Made by a program: the position numbers and the translations under genes
Shown: positions 30,484 through 39,941 of the stretch, piece after piece
How the letters are laid out: each line of letters opens with the position of its first letter
Numbering within the stretch: position 1 is the stretch's first letter
Notes under the pieces: generated by a model
Told to the model about the DNA's origin: nothing
Databases searched by the model: none
Seen by the model: only the letters and a program-made list of their open reading frames with translations
NCBI RefSeq assembly: GCF_019931575.1
Contig: NZ_CP082923.1
Location: 1,178,001-1,242,000 of the forward strand
Length of the DNA: 64,000 nucleotides
Direction of reading: 5' to 3'
Source of the DNA: Caulobacter segnis
GTDB lineage: Bacteria > Pseudomonadota > Alphaproteobacteria > Caulobacterales > Caulobacteraceae

Positions 30484-31983
30484 CTAGCGGCGGCCGCTCA
30501 GCTCGGCGCCGGCGTCCTTGTCGAAGCGGCGGTTCCAGATCGTCGCCGAGGCCGAGATCGCCGTGACGATCAGGAAGGCGGTCGTGAAGTCCGCCAACCG
30601 GGGCGCGGCGTGGCCGCCGGCCAGCATGCCGACATGCAGCGCCAGGGCGCCGGTGCAGACGCCCAGCGACAGCATCAACTGCTGGAAGGTGGCGTAGAAG
30701 CTGGTCGCCGCGCTCATCCGTTCGGGCGGAATCTCGTCATAGGCGATGGTATTGTAGGCGGTGAACTGAAACGACATGCAGAAGCCGCTGGCCATCAGGG
30801 TCAGGAAGATCAGCGGCGTCGGCCAGCTGGGCCGGAAGAAGCCGCAGAGGGCGTAGCCGGCCGTCGCCGCCAGGCCGCCGACGACCATGCTGTCGCGGAA
30901 GCCGAACCGCCGCAGCAGGCGCGGGGCCAGGCTCTTCATGGCCAGCGAGCCGATAGCCCCGGCGATGGTGATCGTGCCGCTGACCGCCGCGCTCATGCCG
31001 AAGCCCAGCTGCAGCATCAGCGGCAGCAGGAACGGCTGGGCGCCTTGGGTGATCCGGGTCAGCGAGCCGCCGATCACCGACAACCGGAACGACGGGACCT
31101 TCATCAGGGTCAGGTCCAGGATCGGCGCCTCGCGCCGTCGGGCGTGGCGGATGTAGAGCGCGCCGGCGACGAGTCCGACGGCGAGCAGCATCAGGGCGTT
31201 GATCAGTTCGCCGCTGCGGCTGGTCATCTCGAAGCCGAACAGCAGGCAGCCCAGCGACACGCCCGACAGCAGGAAGCCGGCGACGTCGGTCCGCGCGGGC
31301 TTTTCGCCCCGCACCTCGTCGATGAACAGGGTGACCAGGACCAGGCCCAGGACGCCGATCGGGATGTTCAGGTAGAAGATCCACCGCCAGTCCAGATAGG
31401 TGACGATGAAGCCGCCGATCGGCGGGCCGATGATCGGGCCGATCAGGGCCGGCATGATCAGCCACGAGGTGGCCGAGACCATGTCCTGCCTCGCCACCGA
31501 GCGCAGAAGGACCAAGCGTCCGATCGGGATCATCATCGCCCCGCCCATGCCTTGCAGGAAGCGGGCGAGGATCAGGAACGGCAGGTTGGTCGCCTGGCCG
31601 CACAGCGCCGAGCCGGCGACAAAGATGACGATGGCCAGGCGGAAGACGGTCTTGGCGCCGAAGCGGTCGGCGATGCGGCCGCTGGCCGGGATGAAGATCG
31701 CCAGAGCCAGCAGATAGGCGGTCAGGGCCGAGCTGAGGCTGGGGGCGGGGACGCCGAAGTCGCGGGCCATGGTCGGCAGGGCGGTCGCCAGCACCGTGGC
31801 GTCCATCTGCTCCATGAACAGGGCGCAGGCGATGATCACCGCCACCAGGCGGTACGAGCGGGCCTTGGGGGCTTCGGCGACCGGCGCCTCGGGGGAGACG
31901 GTCACGCCGCTGGCGGCGGGGACGATGCCGTCGCGGATCTCGGAATTGATCGACGCCAGGCCGCGCCGGCGCAACCTCACCAT
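30484..31983 (-). CDS. MFS multidrug-type transporter, DHA2 family
   Basis: 499-residue membrane protein with about 14 hydrophobic helices. A cytoplasmic N-terminal tail of about 40 residues is followed by M-D-A-T-V-L-A-T-A-L-P-T-M-A (family motif D1) and, between helices 2 and 3, G-R-I-A-D-R-F-G-A-K (motif A); motif C is G-P-I-I-G-P-P-I-G-G. These mark drug:H+ antiporters of the EmrB/QacA type. Its 3' end converges on the GH2 gene 19 bases away. It lies 178 bp downstream of the iron-type receptor operon; a role in siderophore or toxin export is possible but unsupported. Confidence 0.88.
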   Translation of the reverse strand: MVRLRRRGLASINSEIRDGIVPAASGVTVSPEAPVAEAPKARSYRLVAVIIACALFMEQMDATVLATALPTMARDFGVPAPSLSSALTAYLLALAIFIPASGRIADRFGAKTVFRLAIVIFVAGSALCGQATNLPFLILARFLQGMGGAMMIPIGRLVLLRSVARQDMVSATSWLIMPALIGPIIGPPIGGFIVTYLDWRWIFYLNIPIGVLGLVLVTLFIDEVRGEKPARTDVAGFLLSGVSLGCLLFGFEMTSRSGELINALMLLAVGLVAGALYIRHARRREAPILDLTLMKVPSFRLSVIGGSLTRITQGAQPFLLPLMLQLGFGMSAAVSGTITIAGAIGSLAMKSLAPRLLRRFGFRDSMVVGGLAATAGYALCGFFRPSWPTPLIFLTLMASGFCMSFQFTAYNTIAYDEIPPERMSAATSFYATFQQLMLSLGVCTGALALHVGMLAGGHAAPRLADFTTAFLIVTAISASATIWNRRFDKDAGAELSGRR

Positions 31984-32161
31984 CTCCGCGCGGTCTCCCT
32001 CTGGATCGGGATCGGCGGGGCGGCGGAAGGCGGACGATCAGGCACGGGCATACAACTCGACGATCGGCGGCGTTCCTTCCCAGGCCTTTCCACATAAGCC
32101 CTTGCCCGCCATTGGGGTAGGGAGGAAGCGCGCTTTCGATCGTCGGTGCGCGGATCGGTCG

Positions 32162-33688
32162 CTAGGCGGCCTTCGCCGCTTCGGCCCTGGGTCTCAGCGT
32201 GGTCACGGCCAGAAGGATGGCCGTGACCAGCAGGGCCGCGTCGACGATCCAGCCGACCGGATCGGCCATCTGGCCGGCGTGCAAGCCGGCGTGGGCGACG
32301 GCGACCAGGGCGATCAGGCCGGCGCTGATCCGGCGCAGGGCGATCGAAATGCCGGCCGGCGAGCCGACGAAGGCGCTGGCGCAGGCCGCCAGGGTGGCCA
32401 GGCCCCAGACCGCGACGACGGGCGGGGTGGGCGAGAGCAGGGACACCAGGGCCGAGAAGGCATAGGCCACGGGTTGGCTCCAGACGAAGGCGATCCAGAC
32501 CCGCTCCCAGCGCGGGGCCGGCCGGCCCTTGTCGCGCCGTCGGGCCAGCCAGATGGCGACGCCGCTGGAGGTCACGGCCGTCAGGCCCAGGCCCAGCAGC
32601 AGATAGGCGACCTTCACGGGCCAGCCGCCGAACCAGCCGAAGTGCAGCGGGGTCATGGTCGAGAACACGCGCATGCCGACCGATCCGCTCTCATAGCCGA
32701 CCTCGCCCAGGATCTTGCCGGCGCCGTCGACGACCACCGTCTCGCCGCGCGACAGGCGGCCCTCGGTGACCAGGTTGGCGCTGGCGTGCTGGCCGGTCTC
32801 GCCGGGGTGCTCGATGAAGAGATAGTTCGGGCGGGCGTTCGGATAGCGGGCTTCGAGATTGGTCAGGATCGCGGCCACGTCGATGACCTTGGCGGCCGGA
32901 CGCGGATCGTCCTTGACGGTCGGACCGCGGAACAGGGCGTAGGCCTTGCTGGTGTCGCCCTTGAAGGTGGCCACGGCCAGCACGCCGACGATGATCACGG
33001 TCAGGCCCAGGAAGGCGCCGGTCAGCGAGACCACCAGATGGAACGGCAGGCCCCAGACCGAGATGCGGTTGTGCAGATCGGCCTCCTGCAGGCGCTTGGA
33101 ACCGCCCCACCGGAACGCGAAGGCGTCCTTGAAGACACGCGGATGCGAAAGCACGCCCGAGATCAGCGAGGACAGCAGGGCCACCCCCGTCAGGCCGACA
33201 ATGAAACCGCCCCAGGCGCGGGGCAGATGCAGGATGGTGTGCAACTGGGCCTGGAACTCGGTCCAGGGCGTCTTCTCCTCGGCGACCAGCTTGCCGTTCG
33301 CGTCGGCGATCCAGGTGTGCTCGCCCCCCTTGGCGTCGTCGCCATGCACGGTCAAGCGCGGGTGAGAGGGCTCGGGCAGGCGCACGAAGAGGTCGTGAGC
33401 CTTGGGGTTCTTGGCCAGCACCGCGCGGAAGGCCGCGTCGGCGGCCTGGGGCGTGACCCGGTGCAGCACCGGTCCGGACGGCTGTTCCCAGCGGCCGTAC
33501 TCATAGGTGAAGACAGCGATCGAGCCCGAGAAGCAGACCAGATAGATCAGGGCCGCGAAGGCCAGGCCCAGGGCCGAGTGGCCGGCCAGCATAGCGCGGA
33601 CGAACTCCGCGGGAACCTTGGGCCAGATCGGCTTGCCGGCTGTTCTGGCCTTGGCGGGTTTCGCCGGGGCGGTGGTCGAGCCGTCCAT
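32162..33688 (-). CDS. PepSY-associated membrane protein (PiuB-like, iron uptake)
   Basis: 508 residues with about four to five transmembrane helices: one near residues 30-55 (G-H-S-A-L-G-L-A-F...), the pair around G-G-F-I-V-G-L-T-G-V-A-L-L and L-H-N-R-I-S-V-W-G-L-P-F-H-L-V-V-S-L-T-G-A, one in the C-terminal third and several at the end. H-N-R-x-x-V-W-x-L-P-F-H is the signature of PepSY_TM proteins that sit beside siderophore receptors and are thought to reduce ferric iron at the inner membrane. It follows the small membrane protein with no gap (TAG then ATG), so both are translated from the receptor mRNA. Confidence 0.87.
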   Translation of the reverse strand: MDGSTTAPAKPAKARTAGKPIWPKVPAEFVRAMLAGHSALGLAFAALIYLVCFSGSIAVFTYEYGRWEQPSGPVLHRVTPQAADAAFRAVLAKNPKAHDLFVRLPEPSHPRLTVHGDDAKGGEHTWIADANGKLVAEEKTPWTEFQAQLHTILHLPRAWGGFIVGLTGVALLSSLISGVLSHPRVFKDAFAFRWGGSKRLQEADLHNRISVWGLPFHLVVSLTGAFLGLTVIIVGVLAVATFKGDTSKAYALFRGPTVKDDPRPAAKVIDVAAILTNLEARYPNARPNYLFIEHPGETGQHASANLVTEGRLSRGETVVVDGAGKILGEVGYESGSVGMRVFSTMTPLHFGWFGGWPVKVAYLLLGLGLTAVTSSGVAIWLARRRDKGRPAPRWERVWIAFVWSQPVAYAFSALVSLLSPTPPVVAVWGLATLAACASAFVGSPAGISIALRRISAGLIALVAVAHAGLHAGQMADPVGWIVDAALLVTAILLAVTTLRPRAEAAKAA

Positions 33689-34264
33689 CTAGAGCGCTCC
33701 CTTCAGGAAGGCCGCGCCCAGGGTCACGACCGAGACGCCGGCCAGCACCGCGAAGGCGCGCAGGATCTTGTCGTCCGACAGGGTCCAGGCCATGCCGCCG
33801 GCCCACAGGAAGGGCACCATCAGCCCGCCGATGACCATGCGGCTCTGGATCTGGCCGGGCGCGCAGATGGCGACGGCCAGGCCGCAGCCCAGGGCGGCGA
33901 TCCCGGCCAGGGGACCGGCGAGAAAGCCGCGCAGCCAGCCGCGCCAGACCACGCGGCGGCGGTCCGAGGGCTCGGGCGCCAGTTCGCGCTGGGCCTTCTT
34001 CCTGGCGTCACGGCGCTCGACGCCGGCGGCGACCAGGGCCAGGGCGACGGTCGAGCCGATCGCCAGGATCACGAACGGGCCGCGCGCCGGGCCCATCAGC
34101 GGGACCGAGACGGCGATGGCCAGGACCAGCAGGCTCCAACCGCCCAGGATGAACCACGGACGGTTGGGGCCGGGGGCGTCCCACGCGCGCTTCAACAGCC
34201 AGGCCCCCGCCAGCGGCAAGGGCGCCAGGACCAGGCCCCACAGCGCGCTGTCGAGGGCGCTCAC
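33689..34264 (-). CDS. Small multi-helix membrane protein in the iron-receptor operon
   Basis: 191 residues from GTG 34264, whose first 4 bases overlap the receptor stop (GTGA), so it is translationally coupled. About six hydrophobic segments: L-W-G-L-V-L-A-P-L-P-L, F-I-L-G-G-W-S-L-L-V-L-A, F-V-I-L-A-I-G-S, L-A-G-P-L-A-G-I-A-A-L-G, V-I-G-G-L-M-V-P-F-L and A-V-L-A-G-V-S-V-V. I cannot name the family, but small membrane proteins between a siderophore receptor and a PepSY protein are common. Because it starts with GTG inside a longer frame it is easy to miss. Confidence 0.8.
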   Translation of the reverse strand: MSALDSALWGLVLAPLPLAGAWLLKRAWDAPGPNRPWFILGGWSLLVLAIAVSVPLMGPARGPFVILAIGSTVALALVAAGVERRDARKKAQRELAPEPSDRRRVVWRGWLRGFLAGPLAGIAALGCGLAVAICAPGQIQSRMVIGGLMVPFLWAGGMAWTLSDDKILRAFAVLAGVSVVTLGAAFLKGAL

Positions 34265-36582
34265 CAGCGGGTCTCCAGGGTCAGGCCGACGATGCGCGGC
34301 TCGCTCAGCAGGGCCACGCCGACGTCGGCGCGGCTGTACTGGCTGTAGGTCGCGTTCAGCAGGTTCTTGCCGTAGACGTACGCGCCCCAGTGCTCGCGCT
34401 CGTAGCCGAAGCGGCCGTTGAACAGCAGGCGCGACTTGACCGTGCCGTCCTGCGACTGGTCGATCCCTGCCTCGGAATAGGCCTTGGCGCGGTAGTTGCC
34501 GTCCAGGTGGGCGATGAAGCCGTTGTCCCAGCGATAGTCGGCGCCGGCCGCCAGGGTCCAGTGCGGCGCGTAGGGGAACTCCGAGCCCGACAGGTTGCGT
34601 GTGTCCGTGCCGCTGGCGACGGTGAAGTCGTCGAACTTGGTCCGGCTGTAGCCCAGAGAGGCGTACCAGGACAGTTGCGGGTTCACCCGCTGGGCGACCT
34701 CGGCCTCGAAGCCGTAGAGGTGCGACTTGCCGGCGTTCTCGACCTGGAAGTCGTAGCTGTTGAGACCCAGGTTCACCGTGACCTGCTGGTCCGTCCAGTC
34801 GACATAGAAGGCGTTGGCGTTGACCGTCAGGCTGCCGTCCAGCCAGGCCGTGCGCAGCGAGGCCTCGTAGTTCCAAGTGTATTCCGGATCGTAGGCGACC
34901 ACGGTCGATCGCGCCTGGTTCACGGTCGAGCCGCCGGAGCGGTAGCCGCGCTGGGCCGTCAGGCTCGTGCTGATGTCCGGCGTCCAGGCGTACTTCAGCC
35001 CGACCTTGGGCAGGAAGGCGTTGAAGGTGCGAGTGTCGGCGGGGGCGTTGGAGCCGGCCTGGGCGACCATGTTGGCCACGAAGGCGTTCACCTGGGTCAC
35101 GTAGGGCGCGTAGGCGCCGAAGGCGGCCGGGCTGGGATAGGTCCCTGTGAAGGTCGCGACCTGGGTCGTGGCGACGGTGTTCTTCTCGTGGTCGTAGCGG
35201 AAGCCGCCCAGCAGGCTCAGCTTGTCCGTCAGGGCGAAACTGGCGTCGGCGAAGATGGCGCTGGTCGTGATCTGGTTGGGCTGGTCGCCGGCGTAGCTGA
35301 CCGGCACGACCGGCAGGGCCGCGATGTAGAGGTTGGCGAAGGCGTTGGCCTGGGCCGCGGCGGCGGCCTGCTGGGCGGCCGTGGGCGACGGCGCGCCGGC
35401 CAGCAGGGTCGAGGTCAGCACGCTGACCAGGGTGGCGCGCGGGAAGGCGACATTGACCTGGCTGGCCAGGAAGTCCTGGCTGTCGCGCTTGGAATGCCAC
35501 AGGCCGATCAGGCCCTTCAGCCGTTCGCCCTCATAGTTCAGGCGCAGTTCCTGAGAGGTCGTGTCGGTGTCCTGGTTGTGCTGGCCATACGAACTGCGTG
35601 CGGGCAGGAAGTCGATGTCGTAGGTCGCGTCGGTCTTGACCGTGTTGAACGAGGCGATGGCGTTCAGGGTCAGCTTGTCGCTGAGCGCGTACGAGACGTC
35701 CGCCGTGATGATGTCGGTCTTGGCCTTGGTGCGGGTGGGGTCGCCCGACAGGTCGGTGCGGTGCTTGTAGTAGTCGGGCCGGTCGACGCGCGAATAGGTG
35801 AACTGGTAGCCCGCGTCGCGATCGTTGTGGGCCACGGTCAGCATTGCCCGCAGGCCCGGCAGGGCGGTGGGCGTGAACAGCAGCTTGCCCCGGATGTACA
35901 GGTTGTCGACCGCGTCGATGTCCCGCTTCAGGGTCGGATTGTAGATGAACCCGTCGCTGTCCTTCTTCTCGGCCGCCAAACGGAAGGCCAGCTGATCCTG
36001 GACAATCGGACCGCTGACGGCCAGGGCGAAGGTGCGCTCGTCGCCGCTGGCGATGCTGACCCGGGCGCGGCCCTGGAAGGTCTGGGTCGGGTTGGCCGAG
36101 GTGATGATCACCGCGCCGGCCAGGGAGTTGCGGCCCTGCAGGGTCGATTGCGGTCCGCGCAGAACCTCGACCTGGCCGATGTCCCACATCTCCAGCGGGC
36201 CGCTGTAGGTGGCCTCCTGCGGCAGGGCCGCGCCGTCGACATAGATGGTGGACAGGCCGCCGGTGCCGCCGCCCGAGACGTTGCTGCTGCTGACGCCGCG
36301 GATCGTGAAGCCGGTCTTGCCGTAGGTCTCGCTCATGTTCGCCGTGCGGGCGACCACGTCGTAGAAGGTCTGGATGTTCTCGCGTTCGATCTTGGCGGCG
36401 GTGGTCACCGCGACGCTGGTGACCGTCTGCTGCAGGCCGCGATTGCTCTTCTCGCCGGTGACGACCACGGCCTCGACGGCGTTGACCTGATCCTCGGCCG
36501 CCATCGGCGCGGTCTCGGCCGCCCAGGCGCCGTGCGCCGAAAACAGCCCCAGCGCGCTCGCCGCCAGCAACATCCGCTTCAT
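34261..36582 (-). CDS. TonB-dependent siderophore-type receptor (773 aa)
   Basis: Start ATG 36582 with GGGGATT upstream. Signal peptide MKRMLLAASALGLFSAHGAWA; plug with V-E-A-V-V-V-T-G-E-K-S-N-R-G-L-Q-Q-T, T-I-R-G-V-S-S-S-N-V, I-Y-V-D-G-A-A-L-P and V-E-V-L-R-G-P-Q-S-T-L-Q-G-R-N-S-L-A-G-A, the form found in ferric-siderophore receptors. The barrel ends E-T-R-W. It heads an operon with a small membrane protein and a PepSY protein, and a Fur-like palindrome lies about 50 bases upstream, so iron-chelate uptake under iron limitation is the likely role. Confidence 0.9.
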   Translation of the reverse strand: MKRMLLAASALGLFSAHGAWAAETAPMAAEDQVNAVEAVVVTGEKSNRGLQQTVTSVAVTTAAKIERENIQTFYDVVARTANMSETYGKTGFTIRGVSSSNVSGGGTGGLSTIYVDGAALPQEATYSGPLEMWDIGQVEVLRGPQSTLQGRNSLAGAVIITSANPTQTFQGRARVSIASGDERTFALAVSGPIVQDQLAFRLAAEKKDSDGFIYNPTLKRDIDAVDNLYIRGKLLFTPTALPGLRAMLTVAHNDRDAGYQFTYSRVDRPDYYKHRTDLSGDPTRTKAKTDIITADVSYALSDKLTLNAIASFNTVKTDATYDIDFLPARSSYGQHNQDTDTTSQELRLNYEGERLKGLIGLWHSKRDSQDFLASQVNVAFPRATLVSVLTSTLLAGAPSPTAAQQAAAAAQANAFANLYIAALPVVPVSYAGDQPNQITTSAIFADASFALTDKLSLLGGFRYDHEKNTVATTQVATFTGTYPSPAAFGAYAPYVTQVNAFVANMVAQAGSNAPADTRTFNAFLPKVGLKYAWTPDISTSLTAQRGYRSGGSTVNQARSTVVAYDPEYTWNYEASLRTAWLDGSLTVNANAFYVDWTDQQVTVNLGLNSYDFQVENAGKSHLYGFEAEVAQRVNPQLSWYASLGYSRTKFDDFTVASGTDTRNLSGSEFPYAPHWTLAAGADYRWDNGFIAHLDGNYRAKAYSEAGIDQSQDGTVKSRLLFNGRFGYEREHWGAYVYGKNLLNATYSQYSRADVGVALLSEPRIVGLTLETRW

Positions 36583-36630
36583 CAAACAATCCCCGCCACA
36601 AAACCTGTGGGAGGGCGCTTACTTTGGCTT

Positions 36631-36661
36631 GATTATGCGAGTCAATCTCATTCGCATAATC
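36631..36661. promoter_or_regulatory. Fur-like palindrome upstream of the siderophore-type receptor
   Basis: GATTATGCGA (36631-36640) and TCGCATAATC (36652-36661) are perfect 10-bp arms around GTCAATCTCAT. The core TGCGAGTCAATCTCATTC resembles alphaproteobacterial Fur boxes (TGCGAATGA...TCATTCGCA). It is 49 bases upstream of the receptor ATG. Confidence 0.6.
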
Positions 36662-36676
36662 GCGAGGCGTGGCGCT

Positions 36677-37837
36677 CTACAAATAGCGCATCCACGGCCA
36701 GGGGCTGGCGCGTTTGACGGGACCGAACCAGCGACAGGCGAACCAGCAAGGGATCGCGACCAGGACCGCCAGCAGCCAGATCGCGCCGACGCCGGGCAGG
36801 GCCCAGGTTTCGCCCTGGTTGGGACCGAATGCGGCGCGCGCCGCCAGCTGCAGCAGGTGCAGGCCGTAGAGGTGGATCAGGTAGAAGAACAGCGGCGCAC
36901 CGCCCAGCACCGCCAGCATCTCGACCAGGCGGGCGGGGGCCTTCTCCAGCGCCGCCAGCAGCAGGGCGCCGACGCCCAGGGTCAGCAGCAGGAAGTCGGC
37001 GGACGGCGGGTACTTGGTGAAGTTCAGCCAACTCATGACGGTCTGGGTGGCGCTGGGGCCGACGCTCCAGGCGAGCGGTTCGCCGTAGAGGTTCACGGTT
37101 CGCAGCACGCAGAGCAGCGCCAGCATGAAGACGCCGCTCAGCAGCAGGCGCTCGCGGCGCTCTTCCCAGGCGCGAACGAACCAAGGTCCGATGGCGTACC
37201 CCAGCGCCGCCACGCCGATCCACGGCAGTAGCGGATACGAGGTCCGGGCCCGCGCGCCCCAGGGCAGCTCGATGAAGCCCCGGTCGTGCAGCACCGCCCA
37301 CAGGGCGTGGCCAGGCTGGCCGGGCGCGATGGTGATCGGGTCCAGCAGGTTGTGGCCCAGCACGATCACGAGACCGACCGCGATCAGCCACGGACGAGGC
37401 AGGCGGACCAGGGCCGAAAGCACGATCATCGACAGACCGATCGCCCAGATGACCTGCAGGTAGATGGTCTTGGGTGTCAGCGAGAAGGTCCAGGCGAAGC
37501 TGACCAGGGTCAGTTCCAGCCCGACCAGGAACAGGCCGCGCTTGAGCAGGAAGCCGGCCGCCGCCGCGGCGCCGCCCTGCTTCTGCCCATACAGCCAGGC
37601 GCCCAGCCCGGTCAGCGCCACGAACACCGGCGCGCAGAGATGCGCGGCCAGGCGGGTGAAGAACAGGGCCGGCTCAGTCTTCTCCACATCCATCGGGTCG
37701 GAGACCTGGGCGTGGATGAAGAAGAACTCCCGCACATGGTCGACTGTCATCAGCAGCATGACCAGGCCGCGCAGGGCGTCGATCGAGCGGATGCGGCCGG
37801 CGAGGGCGGGCGAAGCGGCGGCGGTTGACAGCGGCAT
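36677..37837 (-). CDS. DUF1624-type polytopic membrane protein
   Basis: 386 residues with about ten transmembrane helices. It opens with R-I-R-S-I-D-A-L-R-G-L-V-M-L-L-M-T-V-D-H-V-R-E-F-F, the signature of the DUF1624 / heparan-alpha-glucosaminide N-acetyltransferase-like family, in which D-A-L-R-G and D-H line the acyl-transfer site. Substrate unknown. Its start lies 15 bases from a Zur-like palindrome shared with the divergent receptor gene. The stop is about 95 bp upstream of the siderophore receptor start on the same strand, with the Fur-like site in between. Confidence 0.82.
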   Translation of the reverse strand: MPLSTAAASPALAGRIRSIDALRGLVMLLMTVDHVREFFFIHAQVSDPMDVEKTEPALFFTRLAAHLCAPVFVALTGLGAWLYGQKQGGAAAAAGFLLKRGLFLVGLELTLVSFAWTFSLTPKTIYLQVIWAIGLSMIVLSALVRLPRPWLIAVGLVIVLGHNLLDPITIAPGQPGHALWAVLHDRGFIELPWGARARTSYPLLPWIGVAALGYAIGPWFVRAWEERRERLLLSGVFMLALLCVLRTVNLYGEPLAWSVGPSATQTVMSWLNFTKYPPSADFLLLTLGVGALLLAALEKAPARLVEMLAVLGGAPLFFYLIHLYGLHLLQLAARAAFGPNQGETWALPGVGAIWLLAVLVAIPCWFACRWFGPVKRASPWPWMRYL

Positions 37838-37852
37838 GGCTCACTGCGTAGC

Positions 37853-37867
37853 TGTTATGAAATAACA
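37853..37867. promoter_or_regulatory. Zur-like palindrome TGTTAT-GAA-ATAACA
   Basis: Perfect 6-bp arms with a 3-base centre, followed by TT, matching from memory the Zur consensus TGTTAT-NNN-ATAACATT outside the centre. It sits in the 49-bp gap between divergent genes at 37837 and 37887. Confidence 0.55.
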
Positions 37868-37886
37868 TTACAACGGAGTTTGTTCC

Positions 37887-39941
37887 TTGCCCCTGTCTTG
37901 GAGCTGCGTGAGCGCGTGCCTTCTGGCCCTGTCTTCTCCCGCCGAGCCGGCCGCCGAGCCCGAGACCCATGCGGTGGGCGAGATCGTCATTCTGGGCCGT
38001 CGGGGCGCGCCGCGCGACCTGACCTTGGGGGCGGGGGAGGCGACGCAGGCGACCTCGCCGTCCAGCCGCTCGGTCGAGCGGGATCTGCTGGATGCGGTCG
38101 GCGCGGGCCGCCTGGCCGACGCCCTGGAGCTGACCAGCGGGGTCAGCCAGCAGAACAACCGCGGCGGCTTCATGGACAACTTCGCGATCCGGGGCTTCCT
38201 GGGCACGCCGGACGGCGGGGCCGAGTACTATGTCGACGGCTTCCTGGCCAACCGGGGCCTGGCCCCGCCGCGCGACCCAGCCACCGCTGAACGGATCGAG
38301 ATCCTCAAAGGTCCGGCCGGCGCGCTGTTCGGCGACGTCGACCCGGCGGGCCGCGTCAACATCGTCTCCAAGACGCCCCGGTTCGCGCGCGCCGCCAGCG
38401 TCGCGGCCACGGTTGGCTCGTTCGGCCTGCGCCGGGGCGAGCTGGACGTCACGGGGCCGCTGGGCGAGGCCTTCGCTGGGCGCCTGGTGGTCGCCGACGA
38501 GAAGAGCGACGGCTGGCGCGACCATGTCGACCTGCACCGCCGCGCGGTGGCGCCGTCCCTGACCTGGAAGCCCAGCGACGCTCTGCGCGTCACCTATGTC
38601 GGCGAGTTCACCACCTTCGACGCCCCTTTCGACCGGGGCGTGCCGGCCGTGAGCGGCGACGCTCGGGCCGTGCCGCGCTCGCGCTTCTACGGAGAGCCGG
38701 GCGACGGGACGACGCGCTTCCGCAACGAGCGTCAGCAACTGACGAGCGAGGTTCGCCTGTCATCCGACTGGACCCTGACCGCCGGCGCGGCCTGGCGCGA
38801 GGGCTCGATGCACGGCTTCTCCAGCGACCAGTCGCGGCTGGTGGGCCGCACGCTGTGGCGCCAGAGGCGCGAGCGCGACTACACGGTCGAGGACCTGTCT
38901 GGCCGCCTCGAGTTGAATGGCCGCGTGGGCGCGCATCGCCTGGGCTTTGGCCTCAAGGGCTACACGATGGACTATCGCGAGAAGCTGCTGCGCCGGAATC
39001 CCAGCGCCACGGCTCCCTACGCGATCGATATCGACAATCCGGTCTATGGCGGCCAGGCCCTGTCGCTGCTGCCGTTCACCGACAATCGCGAAACCCGCAA
39101 GGTGGCGACGGTCTATGTCCAGGACCTGTGGGAGGTCTCGGACAGGCTCAGCCTGGTCGCGGGCCTGCGGGCGGACACCTATCGCCAGAAGATCCGCAAC
39201 AATCGCACCGGCGCGATCGGCGAGACCAAGGACCAGCCGGTCGACTACCGCCTGGCGGCCCGCTACCAGCTGAGTTCGGCCTGGGCCGCCCACGCCAGCT
39301 ATGGGCGCTCGTTCCTGCTGAACTCGGGGACCGGCCGGAATGGCCAGGGCTTCGCGCCCGAGGCGGGCAAGGGCTGGGAGCTGGGCGTTTCGGGCGCCTG
39401 GCCTGGCGTCGACCTGGCCGTCACCGCCTTCGACATCGACAAGCGCAACATCCTGGCCAACGACCCGGTCGACGCCAGCTTCCTGGCCCCGGTCGGCAAG
39501 CTGACCAGCCGGGGCGTCGAGCTCGATGGGGCGTTCGCGCTGACCAGCGCCTGGAAGGTGGTGGTCAACTACGCCTGGACCCGCGCCCGCGCCGACGATG
39601 TCGCCTTCGCCACGCCCGACGTGCTGGACGTGCCCGAGCATCAGGGCGGCGTCTTCGCGGTCGGACGGTTCGACACCGGACGCGGCGCGACCTGGTCGCT
39701 GACGGCGGGCGCGGCCTATGTCGGCGATCGGGCTGGGGCGCTGGACGGCAGCGGCCTGCGGTTGCCGTCGTACTGGAAGGCCAAGGCGGCGATCGAGTAC
39801 GGCCTGACCCCGAACCTTGACCTGCGGCTGGACGTCGACAACCTGTTCGACGCCCACTACGCCCAGAGCAGCTACAGCCCGGTGTGGATCTTCCCCGGCG
39901 CGCCCCGCACGGTGCGGGCCACGCTACGAGCCCGGCTCTAG
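37887..39941 (+). CDS. TonB-dependent receptor, siderophore/metallophore type (684 aa)
   Basis: The start is TTG 37887 with GGAG 8 bases upstream; no better start is in frame before the signal-like MPLSWSCVSACLLALSS. Plug: G-E-I-V-I-L-G-R-R, N-F-A-I-R-G-F-L-G-T-P, Y-Y-V-D-G-F-L-A-N-R-G and E-R-I-E-I-L-K-G-P-A-G-A-L-F-G-D-V-D-P-A-G-R-V-N, a form close to ferric-siderophore receptors (FhuA/FpvA class). It ends R-A-R-L, without the usual terminal aromatic. The Zur-like box 20 bases upstream suggests zinc-responsive control, so cargo could be a zinc chelate. Its stop overlaps that of the convergent LacI gene in a shared CTAG. Confidence 0.87.
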   Translation: MPLSWSCVSACLLALSSPAEPAAEPETHAVGEIVILGRRGAPRDLTLGAGEATQATSPSSRSVERDLLDAVGAGRLADALELTSGVSQQNNRGGFMDNFAIRGFLGTPDGGAEYYVDGFLANRGLAPPRDPATAERIEILKGPAGALFGDVDPAGRVNIVSKTPRFARAASVAATVGSFGLRRGELDVTGPLGEAFAGRLVVADEKSDGWRDHVDLHRRAVAPSLTWKPSDALRVTYVGEFTTFDAPFDRGVPAVSGDARAVPRSRFYGEPGDGTTRFRNERQQLTSEVRLSSDWTLTAGAAWREGSMHGFSSDQSRLVGRTLWRQRRERDYTVEDLSGRLELNGRVGAHRLGFGLKGYTMDYREKLLRRNPSATAPYAIDIDNPVYGGQALSLLPFTDNRETRKVATVYVQDLWEVSDRLSLVAGLRADTYRQKIRNNRTGAIGETKDQPVDYRLAARYQLSSAWAAHASYGRSFLLNSGTGRNGQGFAPEAGKGWELGVSGAWPGVDLAVTAFDIDKRNILANDPVDASFLAPVGKLTSRGVELDGAFALTSAWKVVVNYAWTRARADDVAFATPDVLDVPEHQGGVFAVGRFDTGRGATWSLTAGAAYVGDRAGALDGSGLRLPSYWKAKAAIEYGLTPNLDLRLDVDNLFDAHYAQSSYSPVWIFPGAPRTVRATLRARL

